Source: Glycomyces tritici (GTDB lineage: Bacteria; Actinomycetota; Actinomycetes; Mycobacteriales; Micromonosporaceae). From it: a DNA stretch of 64,000 nt. Where the stretch lies: positions 572,367 to 636,366 of the forward strand of contig NZ_JAUEMJ010000004.1 of the NCBI RefSeq assembly GCF_030403505.1, read 5' to 3'. Below, piece after piece: positions 1 to 9,368 of this stretch (position 1 is its first letter; each line of letters begins with the position of its first letter). Under the pieces are notes generated by a model. That model had not been told where the DNA came from, did not search any database, and saw only the letters and a program-made list of their open reading frames with translations. Both the position numbers and the translations under genes were made by a program.

Positions 1-1045
1 CCTTCTGCTTGAAGTACTCGGCTTTGGCGCGGCGCTCCTCCTCGACGCGCTCGTTCACGTGCGCCGCGATGGCGTCGAGCTCTTCGGCGGGGTAGGGGCT
101 CGGGCGGCCGAGGGCGGCGGCGAGCAGGATGCGCTGGACGACGAGGTCGGGGTAGCGGCGGATGGGGCTGGTCGCGTGCGTGTACGCGGGCAGCTGAAGT
201 CCGTGGTGGCCGTGCACGGTGGGGCCGTAGGTCGCGGCGCGGGCGACCATGCGCATGCGGGCGCGGAGCATCTCGAAGGCGGCGCCGTCGCCGCTGGCGG
301 CGATCGAGTCGAGCTCGGCGCGCAGTTCCGCGGGGTCGCCGGCGACGGCGGCGAGGCGGTGGTTGCGGAAGAGGATCGGCAGGTCCTCGCGCACGGCCCA
401 GGAGGCGATCTGCGCGTTGGCGGCGATCATGAACTCCTGCACGATGATGTAGCCGGAGTTGCGCATCGAGCTGTCGAGCCGGACGAGCTGGCCCTCCTCG
501 TTGGTGGCGAAGCCGGAGAGGAGGTCGTAGAACGCGAGTGCGCCGGCGTTGCGGCGGGCGGCGAGCATCGTCTGGGCGAAGCGCAGGGCGAGCGCGAGCG
601 TGCCGTGGAGGGGGTGGGTGTCGTCGTTCGCGGCGGTCGCGGCCTCGCCGTGGGTCATGATCCACGACCGGGTGAGGCGTCCGGGGCCGAGTTCGGCGGT
701 GAGCACGCGGCCGGCGGCGTCGAGTCTGAGGTGGACGGCGAAGGTGTCGTTCTCGCGGCCGGGTTCGAGGGAGGCGGCTTCGACGACGGGCGCGGGGAGC
801 ATGTGCTTGGTGTGCTCGGGCCGGTAGCGGGTGTGGACGCGGCGGTGGGCCTCGGTGTCGGCGCGGCCGCCGGTGGTGACGTGGTCGGCGACCCGGGCGA
901 TGTGGACCCAGACGTCGAAGCCGTCGCCGTGGGGCTCGATCCAGATGGCGTCGTCGCGATCGACCGTGGTGGCGGCGTCGATCATGATCCCGGTCTCGGC
1001 GGGGTTGTGCTCGACCAACTGCGCTCCTCGTTCGTCTCGCGCCAT
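1..1045 (-). CDS. RNB-domain exoribonuclease (RNase II/R family), 3' end cut by window edge
   Basis: The reading frame runs from an ATG at 1045 to the left edge, so the C-terminus is missing. The catalytic RNB core is visible: a VDRDDAIWIE stretch holds the aspartates that bind the metal, then WVHIARVADHV, a GPGRLTRSWIM stretch, and the family signature TSPIRRYPDLVVQR near the cut end. The family degrades RNA 3' to 5' in the cytoplasm. An in-frame TGA just upstream of the ATG fixes this start. The N-terminus is short, with no cold-shock domains before the RNB core, as in short actinobacterial RNB proteins. It is separated from the sugar operon by the hairpin at 1154-1188, so it is probably a separate unit. 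Confidence 0.88.
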   Translation of the reverse strand, partial: MARDERGAQLVEHNPAETGIMIDAATTVDRDDAIWIEPHGDGFDVWVHIARVADHVTTGGRADTEAHRRVHTRYRPEHTKHMLPAPVVEAASLEPGRENDTFAVHLRLDAAGRVLTAELGPGRLTRSWIMTHGEAATAANDDTHPLHGTLALALRFAQTMLAARRNAGALAFYDLLSGFATNEEGQLVRLDSSMRNSGYIIVQEFMIAANAQIASWAVREDLPILFRNHRLAAVAGDPAELRAELDSIAASGDGAAFEMLRARMRMVARAATYGPTVHGHHGLQLPAYTHATSPIRRYPDLVVQRILLAAALGRPSPYPAEELDAIAAHVNERVEEERRAKAEYFKQK

Positions 1046-1153
1046 ATCGTAGCGGGCAGCTCACTCGCATCGTTTCCCGTCTCGGGAAAGGTTGCGGGGC
1101 CGCGACACCTTGCAGGAGAGCGCGAGCGCTTTGGACGAGTGCGCCGACGCGGC

Positions 1154-1188
1154 GAGAGGGACCGAGCGCCGAGCGCTCGGTCCCTCTC
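1154..1188 (-). terminator. Hairpin terminator after the cupin gene
   Basis: A perfect 16-bp stem (1154-1169 with 1173-1188) closes a 3-nt loop. It lies 15 bp past the cupin stop codon on the minus strand and before the RNB gene start. There is no clear U-tract, as is common in high-GC actinobacteria. Confidence 0.8.
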
Positions 1189-1202
1189 GACGGTCCGTTC
1201 GG

Positions 1203-1922
1203 TCAGGGGCGCAGGTCCCAGGTCTCCAGTCGTCCGCACATGCCCCACTTGCCCACCGCGTCCCCGGCGTTGCCGGCGTGGGCGTCGCACAGGTGGGTCG
1301 CGTCGGCCCGCTCGAGGGCGTCCAGGTGGGCGCCCGTGGCGTCGGCCTGGGCCTTGGGCCCTGCCGCCCAGATCCGCCGCCAGGTCTCGGCGCGGCCCGA
1401 GACGAGCTGTGCCGCCTTGTCCCACAAGGGCTTCATGGCCGCGGGGCCCTCGGCCTCGACGCGTTCGCGCAGGGCGAGGTAGCCGTCGATCGCGAGGTCC
1501 CGGCGGGCCCGGGTGGCCTCGCCGCGCTGGCTCTCGGTGAGCCCTTCGGCGGCCGGTGCCGTCGCGGCGGCCCGGTAGGCCTCCGGGTCGGCAAGGGTCG
1601 CTTCGGGAAAGGTGAACACGGCGTCCCCGGCCTCGGGGATGCCGGCGTTCTGCATGACCACGACGACCTGGAGGTCGCCCGAGCCGTTGACCGCGCGGTG
1701 GACCGTCCCGGGGGTGAACCACAGGACGGTCCCGCGCTTGAGCTCGTGGCGCTCGAAGCCGTTCCCCGAGAGCGTCTCCACCGCTCCGGTGCCGCCGACG
1801 ACGACGTAGCCCTCGGTGGAGGCGGTGTGGAGGTGCGGGCTGCCGCCCGCCTGCCCGTCGGCCGCGGGCCAGTCGTAGACCGAGACGAGGGAGACGGCCG
1901 TGCCGCCCGGGAAGCCGCTCAT
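1203..1922 (-). CDS. Cupin-domain protein, last gene of the sugar operon
   Basis: A 239-residue protein. Its N-terminal half is a cupin barrel: PHLHTASTEGYVVVGG has the His residues and Glu of the first metal-binding motif, and WFTPGTVHRAVN matches the second. The C-terminal half (about 130-239) is helical and not recognised. The start ATG at 1922 lies directly after the stop of the DUF6807 gene (TAG-CG-ATG), so the two are translationally coupled. Its place behind GH3, Gfo/Idh and DUF6807 genes suggests a sugar isomerase or sugar-binding role; the substrate is unknown. Confidence 0.8.
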   Translation of the reverse strand: MSGFPGGTAVSLVSVYDWPAADGQAGGSPHLHTASTEGYVVVGGTGAVETLSGNGFERHELKRGTVLWFTPGTVHRAVNGSGDLQVVVVMQNAGIPEAGDAVFTFPEATLADPEAYRAAATAPAAEGLTESQRGEATRARRDLAIDGYLALRERVEAEGPAAMKPLWDKAAQLVSGRAETWRRIWAAGPKAQADATGAHLDALERADATHLCDAHAGNAGDAVGKWGMCGRLETWDLRP

Positions 1923-1924
1923 CG

Positions 1925-2836
1925 CTACCCCAACCGGTCCAGTTCGGCGGCGGCGAGCGCAGCGGCCTTGGCGGCGCCGTCGATGCCGGTGTCGCCGTTG
2001 CAGATGGCGACGGCGTGGCGCAGCGTCACGGTGTCGCCGGGCTCCATCGGCAGCTCGGTGTCGAAGAACGGCGCGGGGCAGACCGCGGCGAACGGGGTCG
2101 TGCGGACGAACCACTTGACGGGCGCGGTCGGGTTCTCCGGGTGGTCGGTGAAGACCAGCGTGGAGACGGCGTCGACCGAGTCGTGCTTGCCGCGGTAGGC
2201 GAGCCAGTCGCCGCGCTCGCCCATCTTCTCGTCGCCGCCTTCGCCTTCGGCGGTGTAGACGGTGCCTTCGGTGAAGGAGCGCGGTCCGCGCCAGAAGAAG
2301 CCGCCGTAGCCCGCGTTCTCGCGGCCCTCGGTGGTGGGGCTGCCCATGACGACCGTGTTCTCGGTGTCGTTGGTGAACGCGGTCGTGAACGACAGCACCC
2401 AGGTGTCGTCGGCGAGGACGGTGACGGCGAAGGTGCGGGTCTCGGAGAAGAAGTGGCGGCCGTCCTGGGTGATCCAGTCGAGGCGCTCCACGGCCTTGAC
2501 ACCGTGCTCGTCCGAGGTGAGCTCGGTGAACTCACTGTGGACCATGGCGCCGTCGTTCTTCTCGTCCACGTAGCCCTTGCCGCGGCGGAAGGTCGCGCCG
2601 CCCCAGAAGTTCTCGGGGCCCGCGTTCGGCAGGGAGAGCGCGATGCCCTTGTGCCACACGTGGTCGTGCGGGCGGTAGAGGCTCACCTGGTTGCCGGCGA
2701 GGTCGTAGAGCGGTTCGAAGTAGGGCCGCGGGGATTCGAACTGGGCGTTGTCGGGGCGGTAGACGTACCGCAGGATCGTCAAGTCGCCCTTGTTGATCGA
2801 GACGGCGGTGCCGTTGTCGTCGAGGTGCAGCGTCAT
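1925..2836 (-). CDS. DUF6807 (PmoA-like) family protein
   Basis: A 303-residue protein with the landmarks of the family annotated as methane oxygenase PmoA or DUF6807: YRPHDHVWHKGIALS near residue 55, NFWGGATF, and a long beta-rich body ending in CNGDTGIDGAAK. The PmoA name is historical, and no methane oxidation is implied. The family usually lies beside Gfo/Idh/MocA oxidoreductases in carbohydrate clusters, exactly as here, so a role in sugar conversion is inferred. Start ATG at 2836. It is followed without a gap by the cupin gene. Confidence 0.82.
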   Translation of the reverse strand: MTLHLDDNGTAVSINKGDLTILRYVYRPDNAQFESPRPYFEPLYDLAGNQVSLYRPHDHVWHKGIALSLPNAGPENFWGGATFRRGKGYVDEKNDGAMVHSEFTELTSDEHGVKAVERLDWITQDGRHFFSETRTFAVTVLADDTWVLSFTTAFTNDTENTVVMGSPTTEGRENAGYGGFFWRGPRSFTEGTVYTAEGEGGDEKMGERGDWLAYRGKHDSVDAVSTLVFTDHPENPTAPVKWFVRTTPFAAVCPAPFFDTELPMEPGDTVTLRHAVAICNGDTGIDGAAKAAALAAAELDRLG

Positions 2837-2883
2837 CGGTGTGCTCTCCAGTCGTTGCTCGGTTTGGCGGCTCTGTCGGGCGG

Positions 2884-3981
2884 TCACTTGCGGTCGGGCC
2901 AGGGCGCGCCTGAGCCGTCCATGCGCTGGTAGAACGGCGAGGTCGGGTCGATCTCCCCGGCGCGGACGCGCTTGCCGGTGAAGGCGGAGGCGTAGATCGC
3001 GGCGAGGAGCTCGAGGGTGCGGCGGGCCTCCTCGACGGTGACCGGCGGGGCGGCCTTCCCGTCGAGGGCGTCGGCGATGCGCAGGAACTGGGCGTAGTGG
3101 CCCGAGTTCCGGCCGCGGGGCTCGCCCGCCCAGGCGAGGTGGACCTCTTCGGCGGCCGCGTCGATCGGGTGGATGCTCCAGTTGTCGTCGCCGTAGCCGT
3201 AGAGGTGGTCGAGTTCGACGGTGGCGTTGTCGAAGTCGAGCCGGATCTGCGAGACCTCGCGCGGGGAGAGCAGCGAGTTCGTGATGACCACCGAGGCACC
3301 GGACTCGAGGGTGACGATCGCGTGCGAGACGTCCTCGGTGTTGGTGATGCGGCGGTGGCGGTGGGCGGTGGCGACCACTTCGGACCAAGGCCCGACCAGG
3401 GAGAGGAGCGTGTCGATCTGGTGGATGCCGTGGCCCATGGTGGGGCCGCCGCCCTCGGTCTCCCAGCGTCCGCGCCATTCGACCGCGAAGTACTCCTCGG
3501 GGCGGTACCAGAGGGTGTCGCATTTCGCGACGGCGAGGCGGCCGAGGACGCCCGAGGCGGTCATGTCGCGCACGCGTTCGGCGGCGGAGCCGAAGCGGTG
3601 CTGGGAGATGAGCGCGAAGTCGCCCTTCGAGGCGGATGCGGCGGCGGCGATCCGGTCGAACTCGGCGAGGCTCAGCGCCGGGGGCTTCTCGCAGATGACG
3701 CCGACGCCGGCTTCGAGGGCGGCGATGGCACCGGGCGCGTGCGCCACGGGCGGGGTGCAGAGGTCGACCAGGTCGAGGGTCTCGGCGGCCAGCAGCTCCT
3801 CGATCGAGGCGTACCCGCTCGCGACGCCGAACTTCTGCTTGAACGCGTTGAGGCGGTCGGTGTCGGGGTCGACGGCCGCGACCAGCTCGATCCGGCCTTG
3901 ACAGTGATCGCGCAGCTGCTCGGCGTGCAGGTGGGCGATGCCGCCGGTGCCGACTACGGCGAGGCGGTAGGGGGAGGACAC
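2884..3981 (-). CDS. Gfo/Idh/MocA family NAD(P)-dependent oxidoreductase
   Basis: A Rossmann-fold sugar dehydrogenase-like protein of about 365 residues. The N-terminus reads RLAVVGTGGIAHLHAEQL (GxGxxG nucleotide-binding motif), then CEKPPALSL, the conserved EKP stretch of this superfamily. A GHGIHQIDTLLSL segment carries the conserved His and Asp of the second domain. GTG at 3981 is chosen because AAGGAG sits 6 nt upstream; a GTG at 3999 is an alternative. A CRE-like operator at 4006-4020 lies in front, so this gene may have its own LacI-controlled promoter besides read-through from the GH3 gene. Substrate unknown. Confidence 0.88.
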   Translation of the reverse strand: MSSPYRLAVVGTGGIAHLHAEQLRDHCQGRIELVAAVDPDTDRLNAFKQKFGVASGYASIEELLAAETLDLVDLCTPPVAHAPGAIAALEAGVGVICEKPPALSLAEFDRIAAAASASKGDFALISQHRFGSAAERVRDMTASGVLGRLAVAKCDTLWYRPEEYFAVEWRGRWETEGGGPTMGHGIHQIDTLLSLVGPWSEVVATAHRHRRITNTEDVSHAIVTLESGASVVITNSLLSPREVSQIRLDFDNATVELDHLYGYGDDNWSIHPIDAAAEEVHLAWAGEPRGRNSGHYAQFLRIADALDGKAAPPVTVEEARRTLELLAAIYASAFTGKRVRAGEIDPTSPFYQRMDGSGAPWPDRK

Positions 3982-4005
3982 AGTGGACTCCTTCGTCACA
4001 GGGTC

Positions 4006-4020
4006 TGTAAACGCTTTCCA
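4006..4020 (-). promoter_or_regulatory. CRE-like LacI-family operator
   Basis: TGTAAACGCTTTCCA matches the LacI/CcpA-type consensus TGWAARCGYTWNC, with the central CG pair typical of LacI-family sites. It lies in the 54-bp gap between the GH3 stop and the Gfo/Idh start. It differs from the CGAAAGTTTCG site near the divergent lacI-type gene, so another LacI-family protein may bind here. Confidence 0.6.
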
Positions 4021-4035
4021 GCGTCTGAGTGAATA

Positions 4036-6360
4036 CTAGCCGACAACGGACGCGGAAGTGACTTGGGTCGCCAGGGCCCGGGTGCCCGGCTCCAGGCGCC
4101 GGGTGCCCGTCACCTCGACGTTCAGCGAGGCCACAGTGTCCGCCGCCGACCGCGCGAGACGCAGCTCGAGCGCCCCTGCCTCGACGACCCACCCGCCGTC
4201 CGCACCGACGAACGCGGCCAGCTCGACGGGCATGGCGAAGCGGGCCTCGCCGGCCTCACCGGGAGCCAGGTCGAGCCGCGCGAAACCGACCAGGCGCTGC
4301 ACGGGGCGAACCGCGGAGGCCACCGGGTCGTGGAGGTAGAGCTGCACGACCTCGGTGCCGTGGCGCTCACCCGTGTTGCGCACGCGGACCGCGAGCTCGA
4401 CGACTTCGTCCGGGCCGACCTCGGCGCCGGAGACGAGCGCCGCCTCGTCCCACGTGAACTCGGTGTACGAGAGGCCGTGGCCGAACACGTAGCGGGCCGT
4501 CGGGTCCACCGACGAGACCGAGGAGCGCCGGGCCAGTTCAGGGGCGAGGTAGGTGGCGGGCGGGGAGTCCGCGCGCGCCGGAACGCCCGCAGGCAGGCGC
4601 CCTTCGGGCTCGGCCGCTCCGGTGAGCACCGCGCTGATCGCGCCGGCGCCCTCCTGGCCGGGCAGGAACGCCTGCACGATCGCGGCGGCCCGGTCCGGGG
4701 CCGTGCCGAGCGCGTACGGGCGGCCCGAGATCACGACGACCACGGTGGGCGTGCCGGAGTCGAGCACCGCTTCGAGCAGTTCGGCCTGGCGGCCCGGCAG
4801 CGCGTGCGTCGGGGCGTCGCAGCCCTCGCCGGAGGTGCCCCGGCCGAAGAGCCCGGAGCGGTCGCCGACGGCGACGATCGCGAGGTCGGCAGCGGCGGCG
4901 GCGTTCGCCGCGGCGGCGATCTCGGCGTCGGAGGCGTCGAGGACGGAGCCGGCGGCGAGGTGCTCGACGACCGCGGCCGGGAGGTCCGCTTTGAGCCGCT
5001 CGAGGAGCGTGGCGATCGAGACGCCCATGTCCACGTGCGGGTACGGGTCGTCCGAGTCGATGGACGCGGCATCGTTGCGGCCGTGGTGGTTCGGGAAGGC
5101 ATAGCAGCCGAGCATGACGGCCTTGTCGTCCGCGACGGGGCCGACGAGCGCGATCCGCCCCGGCTCGGCCTTGAGCGGCAGCGTGCCGTCGTTGGACAGG
5201 AGCACGATCGACTTGCGGGCCACCTCGGCGGCCAGCACGCGGGCGTGGGGCGGGTCGAGGTCGATCTCCGCGGCGGGCTCGGGGAGCTCCTCGAGGAGGC
5301 CCAGCTGGATCTTCTGGGTGAGCACGCGCTCGACGGCGCGGTCGATCACGCCTTCGTCGATGCGGCCGGCGGCGACGGCGGACTGCAGGGGCTCGCCGTA
5401 GCAGTCGACGCTCGGCAGCTCGACGTCCACGCCGCCCGCGAGGCCCAGCACGGCCGCTTCGGAGCGGTCGGCGGCGACGCTGTGCAGGGAGTTGAGGAAG
5501 TTGACGCCGAAGTAGTCGGAGACCACGGTCCCCTCGAAGCCCCATTCGTCCCGCAGGATGCTCTGCAGCAGCTCGGGGTTGGCGTGGGAGGCGATGCCGT
5601 CGTTGGCGGCGTAGGAGGGCATCACGGAGCCGGCGCGGCCGATGCGCACGGCCATCTCGAACGGGGTCAGGTAAGTCTCGGCGAACTGCCGCGGGCCCAT
5701 GTAGACCGGTCCGAAGTTGCGGGCCGCGTGCGAGGCGGAGTAGCCGGCGAAGTGCTTCAGCGTGGCGACGATCCCGGAGTCCTGGAGGCCCGAGACGTAC
5801 GCGGTGGCGAGCGTGCCCGTCAGGTACGGGTCCTCGCCCATCGTCTCCTCGGTCCGGCCCCAGCGCGAGTCGGCGACGACGTCCAGCACGGGGGCGAGGC
5901 CCTGGTGGACGCCCACGCTGCGCATGGTCGCGCCGATCTGCTGGGCCATCGCGCCGATGAGCTCGGGGTCGAAGGTCGCGCCCCAGGCGAGGGCGGTCGG
6001 GAAGATGGTCGCGCCGTGGGCCATGAAACCGGTGAGGCACTCCTCGTGGGCCAGGGCGGCGATGCCGAAGCGGCTGGAGGCCCGGATGCGCTGCTGCAGG
6101 GCGGCGAGGTTGGCCGCGCCTTCGGCGGCCGGGACAGGGGCCGAACCGAAGGGGCGGGTCAGCTGGCCCAACCCGTGCGCGATGGCCTCGTCCTCGGAGA
6201 CGCCGCTGTTCTGCTCGCTCTGGTGCGGGGCCATGTCGGCGGCGTCCGCGTCGACGCCGCGCCACAGGCTGTACAGCTGCGCGCATTTCTCTTCGAGCGT
6301 CATCCGCTTGACAAGACCGGCGGCGCGTTCGGCCGCGTCCGCGGGGGTGTCGGTGTCCAT
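4036..6360 (-). CDS. Glycoside hydrolase family 3 (beta-glucosidase / beta-xylosidase type)
   Basis: A 774-residue GH3 enzyme. The N-terminal barrel includes LKHFAGYSASHAARN (conserved KH of the substrate pocket) and GTVVSDYFGV, where Asp282 is the expected nucleophile. The middle alpha/beta sandwich begins near RKSIVLLSNDGTLPLK. The C-terminus carries a fibronectin III-like domain (ELAVRVRNTGERHG onward). No signal peptide is visible, so it probably acts inside the cell on imported oligosaccharides. ATG 6360 has GGAG upstream; the longer open frame to 6465 has no support. First gene of the operon, divergent from the LacI regulator. Glucosidase versus xylosidase cannot be settled from sequence. 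Confidence 0.93.
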   Translation of the reverse strand: MDTDTPADAAERAAGLVKRMTLEEKCAQLYSLWRGVDADAADMAPHQSEQNSGVSEDEAIAHGLGQLTRPFGSAPVPAAEGAANLAALQQRIRASSRFGIAALAHEECLTGFMAHGATIFPTALAWGATFDPELIGAMAQQIGATMRSVGVHQGLAPVLDVVADSRWGRTEETMGEDPYLTGTLATAYVSGLQDSGIVATLKHFAGYSASHAARNFGPVYMGPRQFAETYLTPFEMAVRIGRAGSVMPSYAANDGIASHANPELLQSILRDEWGFEGTVVSDYFGVNFLNSLHSVAADRSEAAVLGLAGGVDVELPSVDCYGEPLQSAVAAGRIDEGVIDRAVERVLTQKIQLGLLEELPEPAAEIDLDPPHARVLAAEVARKSIVLLSNDGTLPLKAEPGRIALVGPVADDKAVMLGCYAFPNHHGRNDAASIDSDDPYPHVDMGVSIATLLERLKADLPAAVVEHLAAGSVLDASDAEIAAAANAAAAADLAIVAVGDRSGLFGRGTSGEGCDAPTHALPGRQAELLEAVLDSGTPTVVVVISGRPYALGTAPDRAAAIVQAFLPGQEGAGAISAVLTGAAEPEGRLPAGVPARADSPPATYLAPELARRSSVSSVDPTARYVFGHGLSYTEFTWDEAALVSGAEVGPDEVVELAVRVRNTGERHGTEVVQLYLHDPVASAVRPVQRLVGFARLDLAPGEAGEARFAMPVELAAFVGADGGWVVEAGALELRLARSAADTVASLNVEVTGTRRLEPGTRALATQVTSASVVG

Positions 6361-6418
6361 GCTGCTCCACTCAAGCGGCCCGGAGCATTGGAACTGCTGG
6401 TTCCGGGCCGATAGTTTC

Positions 6419-6443
6419 TGAAACTTTTCTGATCGTTTTCGAT
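6419..6443 (-). promoter_or_regulatory. Possible degenerate operators upstream of the GH3 gene
   Basis: Two AT-rich short palindromes lie 60-80 bp before the GH3 start: TGAAACTTTTC (6419-6429), similar to the CGAAA-N-TTTCG site at 6541, and ATCGTTTTCGAT (6432-6443). They are plausible secondary sites for the divergent LacI-type repressor. Confidence 0.35.
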
Positions 6444-6540
6444 ACAGGTTTGCACACCATAACATTGATGACGGGCTACTTCTAGGCTTGATTTAAGCGT
6501 GGGATGCGTTTGCCCAGGACGTTTTATCGAGCGAAGTTCT

Positions 6541-6551
6541 CGAAAGTTTCG
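6541..6551. promoter_or_regulatory. CGAAA-G-TTTCG operator between GH3 and lacI-type genes
   Basis: A perfect 11-bp palindrome, CGAAAGTTTCG, in the divergent intergenic region 77 bp before the regulator's TTG start. This form resembles sites reported for actinobacterial LacI-type xylan and beta-xyloside regulators (BxlR/XlnR-like), which would suggest autoregulation plus control of the GH3 operon. Confidence 0.65.
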
Positions 6552-6627
6552 GGTGGAATCCGGGAGCCCTGGGGCACAGCTATAAGATGTCGGCACTACG
6601 GTTGGGCAGGAACGACCAGGAGGACCT

Positions 6628-7647
6628 TTGAGCGAAGACGAACATGGGCGCATCACGATCCGGGCCATCGCCGACGAGGCCGGCGTCAGCGTGCCGACGG
6701 TCTCGCGAGTCATCAACGGACGCTCGGACGTCGCCCCCGAGACGCGCAAACGCGTCGAGGAACTGCTGAACGAGCGCGGCTATCAGCGCCGCCGCTCCAC
6801 CCGCGCGCCCAGCCGCGCGCGCCTGGTCGACCTCGTCTTCAACGAACTGGACAGCCCCTGGGCCGTGGAGATCATCCGCGGCGTCGAGGACGCGGCCCAC
6901 GCCGCCGGCGTCGGCACCGTGGTCTCGGCGGTCCACCGCCGCCGCGCCTCGACCGAGCAGTGGCTGGACAACCTCCGCACGCGCGCCTCCGACGGCGTCA
7001 TCCTGGTGGTCTCCCAGCTCGCCTCCCCGATCCTGGAGCAGCTGCGCCACCTCGGGGTCCCCATGGTCGTGCTCGACCCCTCCGGGGGCCCGACGATGGA
7101 CGCCCCGGCGATCGGCGCCACCAACTGGGCCGGCGGCCTGGCCGCGACCGAACACCTGATCTCCTTGGGCCATACCCGTATCGGCTTCATCCACGGCCCC
7201 AAGCAGGTGCTCTGCTCCCGGGCGCGCTTCGACGGCTACCGCGCCGCCCTTGACGCGGCCGGCCTCACCTACGACCCGACGCTGATCTACGACGGCGACT
7301 TCTACCACCAGTCCGGCTTCGACGCCGCGTCCTCGCTCATGCGCCTCCCCGAGCCGCCGACCGCGATCTTCGCCTCCTCGGACCAGATGGCCTTCGGCGC
7401 CTACGAGGCGATCCGCCAAGCGGGCCTGCGCATCCCCGAGCACGTGAGCATCATCGGCTTCGACGACCTCCCCGAGTCGCGCTGGACCAGCCCGCCGCTG
7501 ACCACGGTGCGCCAGCCCCTCGCCGAGATGGGCGCCCTCGCCGCCCGCACGGTCCTGGAGATGGCGGCCGGCAACGACATCGACTCGCCCCGCCTCGAGC
7601 TCGCCACCGAGCTCGTCGTCCGCGAGTCCACCGCACCCCTGGTCTGA
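6628..7647 (+). CDS. LacI-family transcriptional repressor
   Basis: A 339-residue LacI protein. The helix-turn-helix (ITIRAIADEAGVSVPTVSRV, residues 9-28) is followed by the hinge helix region and a periplasmic-binding-protein-like sugar domain (IFASSDQMAFGAYEA, VSIIGFDDLPESRWTSPPLTTV). It starts at TTG 6628 with a strong AGGAGG 4-9 nt upstream. It is divergent from the GH3-led operon with a palindromic operator between them, so it most likely represses that operon and itself until a sugar inducer binds. The inducer is not deducible. Confidence 0.93.
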   Translation: MSEDEHGRITIRAIADEAGVSVPTVSRVINGRSDVAPETRKRVEELLNERGYQRRRSTRAPSRARLVDLVFNELDSPWAVEIIRGVEDAAHAAGVGTVVSAVHRRRASTEQWLDNLRTRASDGVILVVSQLASPILEQLRHLGVPMVVLDPSGGPTMDAPAIGATNWAGGLAATEHLISLGHTRIGFIHGPKQVLCSRARFDGYRAALDAAGLTYDPTLIYDGDFYHQSGFDAASSLMRLPEPPTAIFASSDQMAFGAYEAIRQAGLRIPEHVSIIGFDDLPESRWTSPPLTTVRQPLAEMGALAARTVLEMAAGNDIDSPRLELATELVVRESTAPLV

Positions 7648-7654
7648 ACCGGGG

Positions 7655-7993
7655 TCAGGAGTCCGGGTCGTAGAGGAGGACCCGGACCTCCTGCGCGCAC
7701 CGGCAGGCCTTCGCGAACCGGGCGGCCCACGCCAGGGCCTCCTCGCCGGAGTCCACCTCGATGATCGCGAACCCGCCCAGGACCGCCTTGGTCTCGGGGA
7801 ACGGCCCCTCGGCGACCGTGCCGTCTGTGTCCACGATGCTCGCGCGCTGGCTTTCCAGCCCTGCGCCGAAGATCCAGACGCCGGCCTCCTTCGCCGCCGC
7901 GACCACCGCGCGCGAATCCCGGCTCACCTCGGGCAGGTCCTCCTCGGGGAAGGTCATCGCCCCGTCGTCGAACGAGATCAGATAGCGCTCCAT
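7655..7993 (-). CDS. YciI-like (DGPF) domain protein
   Basis: A 112-residue small protein. MERYLISFDDGAMTF at the N-terminus, GPFPETKAVLGGFAIIEV in the middle and a VDSGEEALAWAARF helix match the YCII/DGPF dimeric alpha-beta fold, often found beside ECF sigma factors or alone. Start ATG 7993 has GGAGG 8 nt upstream. It converges on the lacI-type gene with a 7-bp gap. Function of the family is poorly known. Confidence 0.8.
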   Translation of the reverse strand: MERYLISFDDGAMTFPEEDLPEVSRDSRAVVAAAKEAGVWIFGAGLESQRASIVDTDGTVAEGPFPETKAVLGGFAIIEVDSGEEALAWAARFAKACRCAQEVRVLLYDPDS

Positions 7994-8076
7994 ACCGGTG
8001 CCTCCTGTCCGGCGCCGGCCGCGGTGCACGGCGCCCCGCCCCGATCGTACGGACGGGGTCCGACACCGTCCCCGGA

Positions 8077-9144
8077 TCAGGCGTTCGGGGCCACGTCGGT
8101 GCCCGCCCCGCGCTTGCGGGGCTTGACCGCCTCGCGGACCGCCTCGGGGGCGGCGTCAAGACCGAGGGGGACGAGGCCCGCGTCCGCGATGAGCGCGAGG
8201 TCGTCCTTCGCCGCCTGGCCCTCGCTGGTCAGGTAGTCCCCCAGGAAGATCGAGTTGACGATCTGGAGCGCCACGCCCTGCATGTGCCGCAAGTGGACCT
8301 CGCGGCCCGCCGCGAGGCGCACCTCCGCGGCCGGGTTCGCCAGGCGCACCATCGCGAGGATGCGCAGGCACCGGCGCGGGTCGAGCTCCCACGTGTCCTG
8401 GAGGGGCGTGCCGTCGAAGGGCAGCAGGAAGTTCACCGGGATCGAGTCCACATCGAGCCCCCTGAGCCCCAAGGCGACCGAGACGAGGTCGGCGTCCGAC
8501 TCCCCCATGCCCGCGATGAGGCCCGAGCACGGGGACAGGCCCGCGCCGTGCGCGGCGTTCACGGTGTCCACCCGGTCGCCGAAGGTGTGGGTCGAGCAGA
8601 TCTCGGCGTAGGAGTCCTCAGCGGTGTTGAGGTTGTGGTTGTAGGCGTCCGCGCCGAGGTCGGCGAGGCGCTCGGCCTGGCCCTCCTTGAGCAGGCCCAG
8701 GCACGCGCACACCTCCACGCCGGGTGCGGCGTTCTTCACCGCGGCGATGGTCTTGCCGACGCGCTCGACGTCCATATCGGTCGGACCGCGCCCGCTTGCG
8801 ACCAGGCACACCCGCGAGGCCCCGCCCGAGACGCCGGCCGCGGCCTGCTCGGCGGCCTGCTCCGGGCTCAGCCACGTGTACTTGAGGACGTCGGCCTTCG
8901 AACCGAGCCGCTGCGAGCAGTAGTTGCAGTCCTCGGGGCACAGCCCGCTCTTGAGGTTCACCAGGTAGTTGAGCTTGACCGTGTTCCCGAAGTGGCGGAA
9001 CCGGTGCCGCGCGGCCGCGGCGACCACGTCCATGAGCTCGGCGTCCGCGCTCGCCAGCACCGCTTCGAGGTCGGCGGCGGCCGGGGCCTCCCCCGCGTCG
9101 GCGGCGGCGGACAGGCGGCTGAGGGCTTCGTGCACTGCGGTCAT
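8077..9144 (-). CDS. bioB: Biotin synthase
   Basis: A 355-residue radical SAM enzyme that inserts sulfur into dethiobiotin to form biotin. The SAM-cluster motif [10 protein letters not shown] (CxxxCxxC) is clear, as are [30 protein letters not shown] and the C-terminal block [22 protein letters not shown] 9144 fits the family's N-terminus; an upstream ATG at 9201 in frame is possible, and neither has a strong ribosome site. No bioA, bioD or bioF is adjacent in this window. Confidence 0.95.
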   Translation of the reverse strand: MTAVHEALSRLSAAADAGEAPAAADLEAVLASADAELMDVVAAAARHRFRHFGNTVKLNYLVNLKSGLCPEDCNYCSQRLGSKADVLKYTWLSPEQAAEQAAAGVSGGASRVCLVASGRGPTDMDVERVGKTIAAVKNAAPGVEVCACLGLLKEGQAERLADLGADAYNHNLNTAEDSYAEICSTHTFGDRVDTVNAAHGAGLSPCSGLIAGMGESDADLVSVALGLRGLDVDSIPVNFLLPFDGTPLQDTWELDPRRCLRILAMVRLANPAAEVRLAAGREVHLRHMQGVALQIVNSIFLGDYLTSEGQAAKDDLALIADAGLVPLGLDAAPEAVREAVKPRKRGAGTDVAPNA

Positions 9145-9368
9145 GGCAAAAATCTTGCCACAGCGCGGACACGCGGGACCTTTCGCATGGTTCGCGGCCA
9201 TTGCGTGCGATAGGCATCGGACATCACCCTCAGACCGCAGCGTCGCGATCCGAATACACTTGCTACAGTGGGTGGTCGGTGCTGCGAAGAACGCGGCGGG
9301 CTGGTGGAGGTCCCCCCTGCTCGCGTTTCATACGACGAACCGCTCGAGCCATCCGGAGAGAACCAACC

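Noticed and set aside
59..1540. Long plus-strand ORF over the RNB gene
   Set aside because: High-GC shadow frame; the minus-strand frame carries clear RNB motifs.
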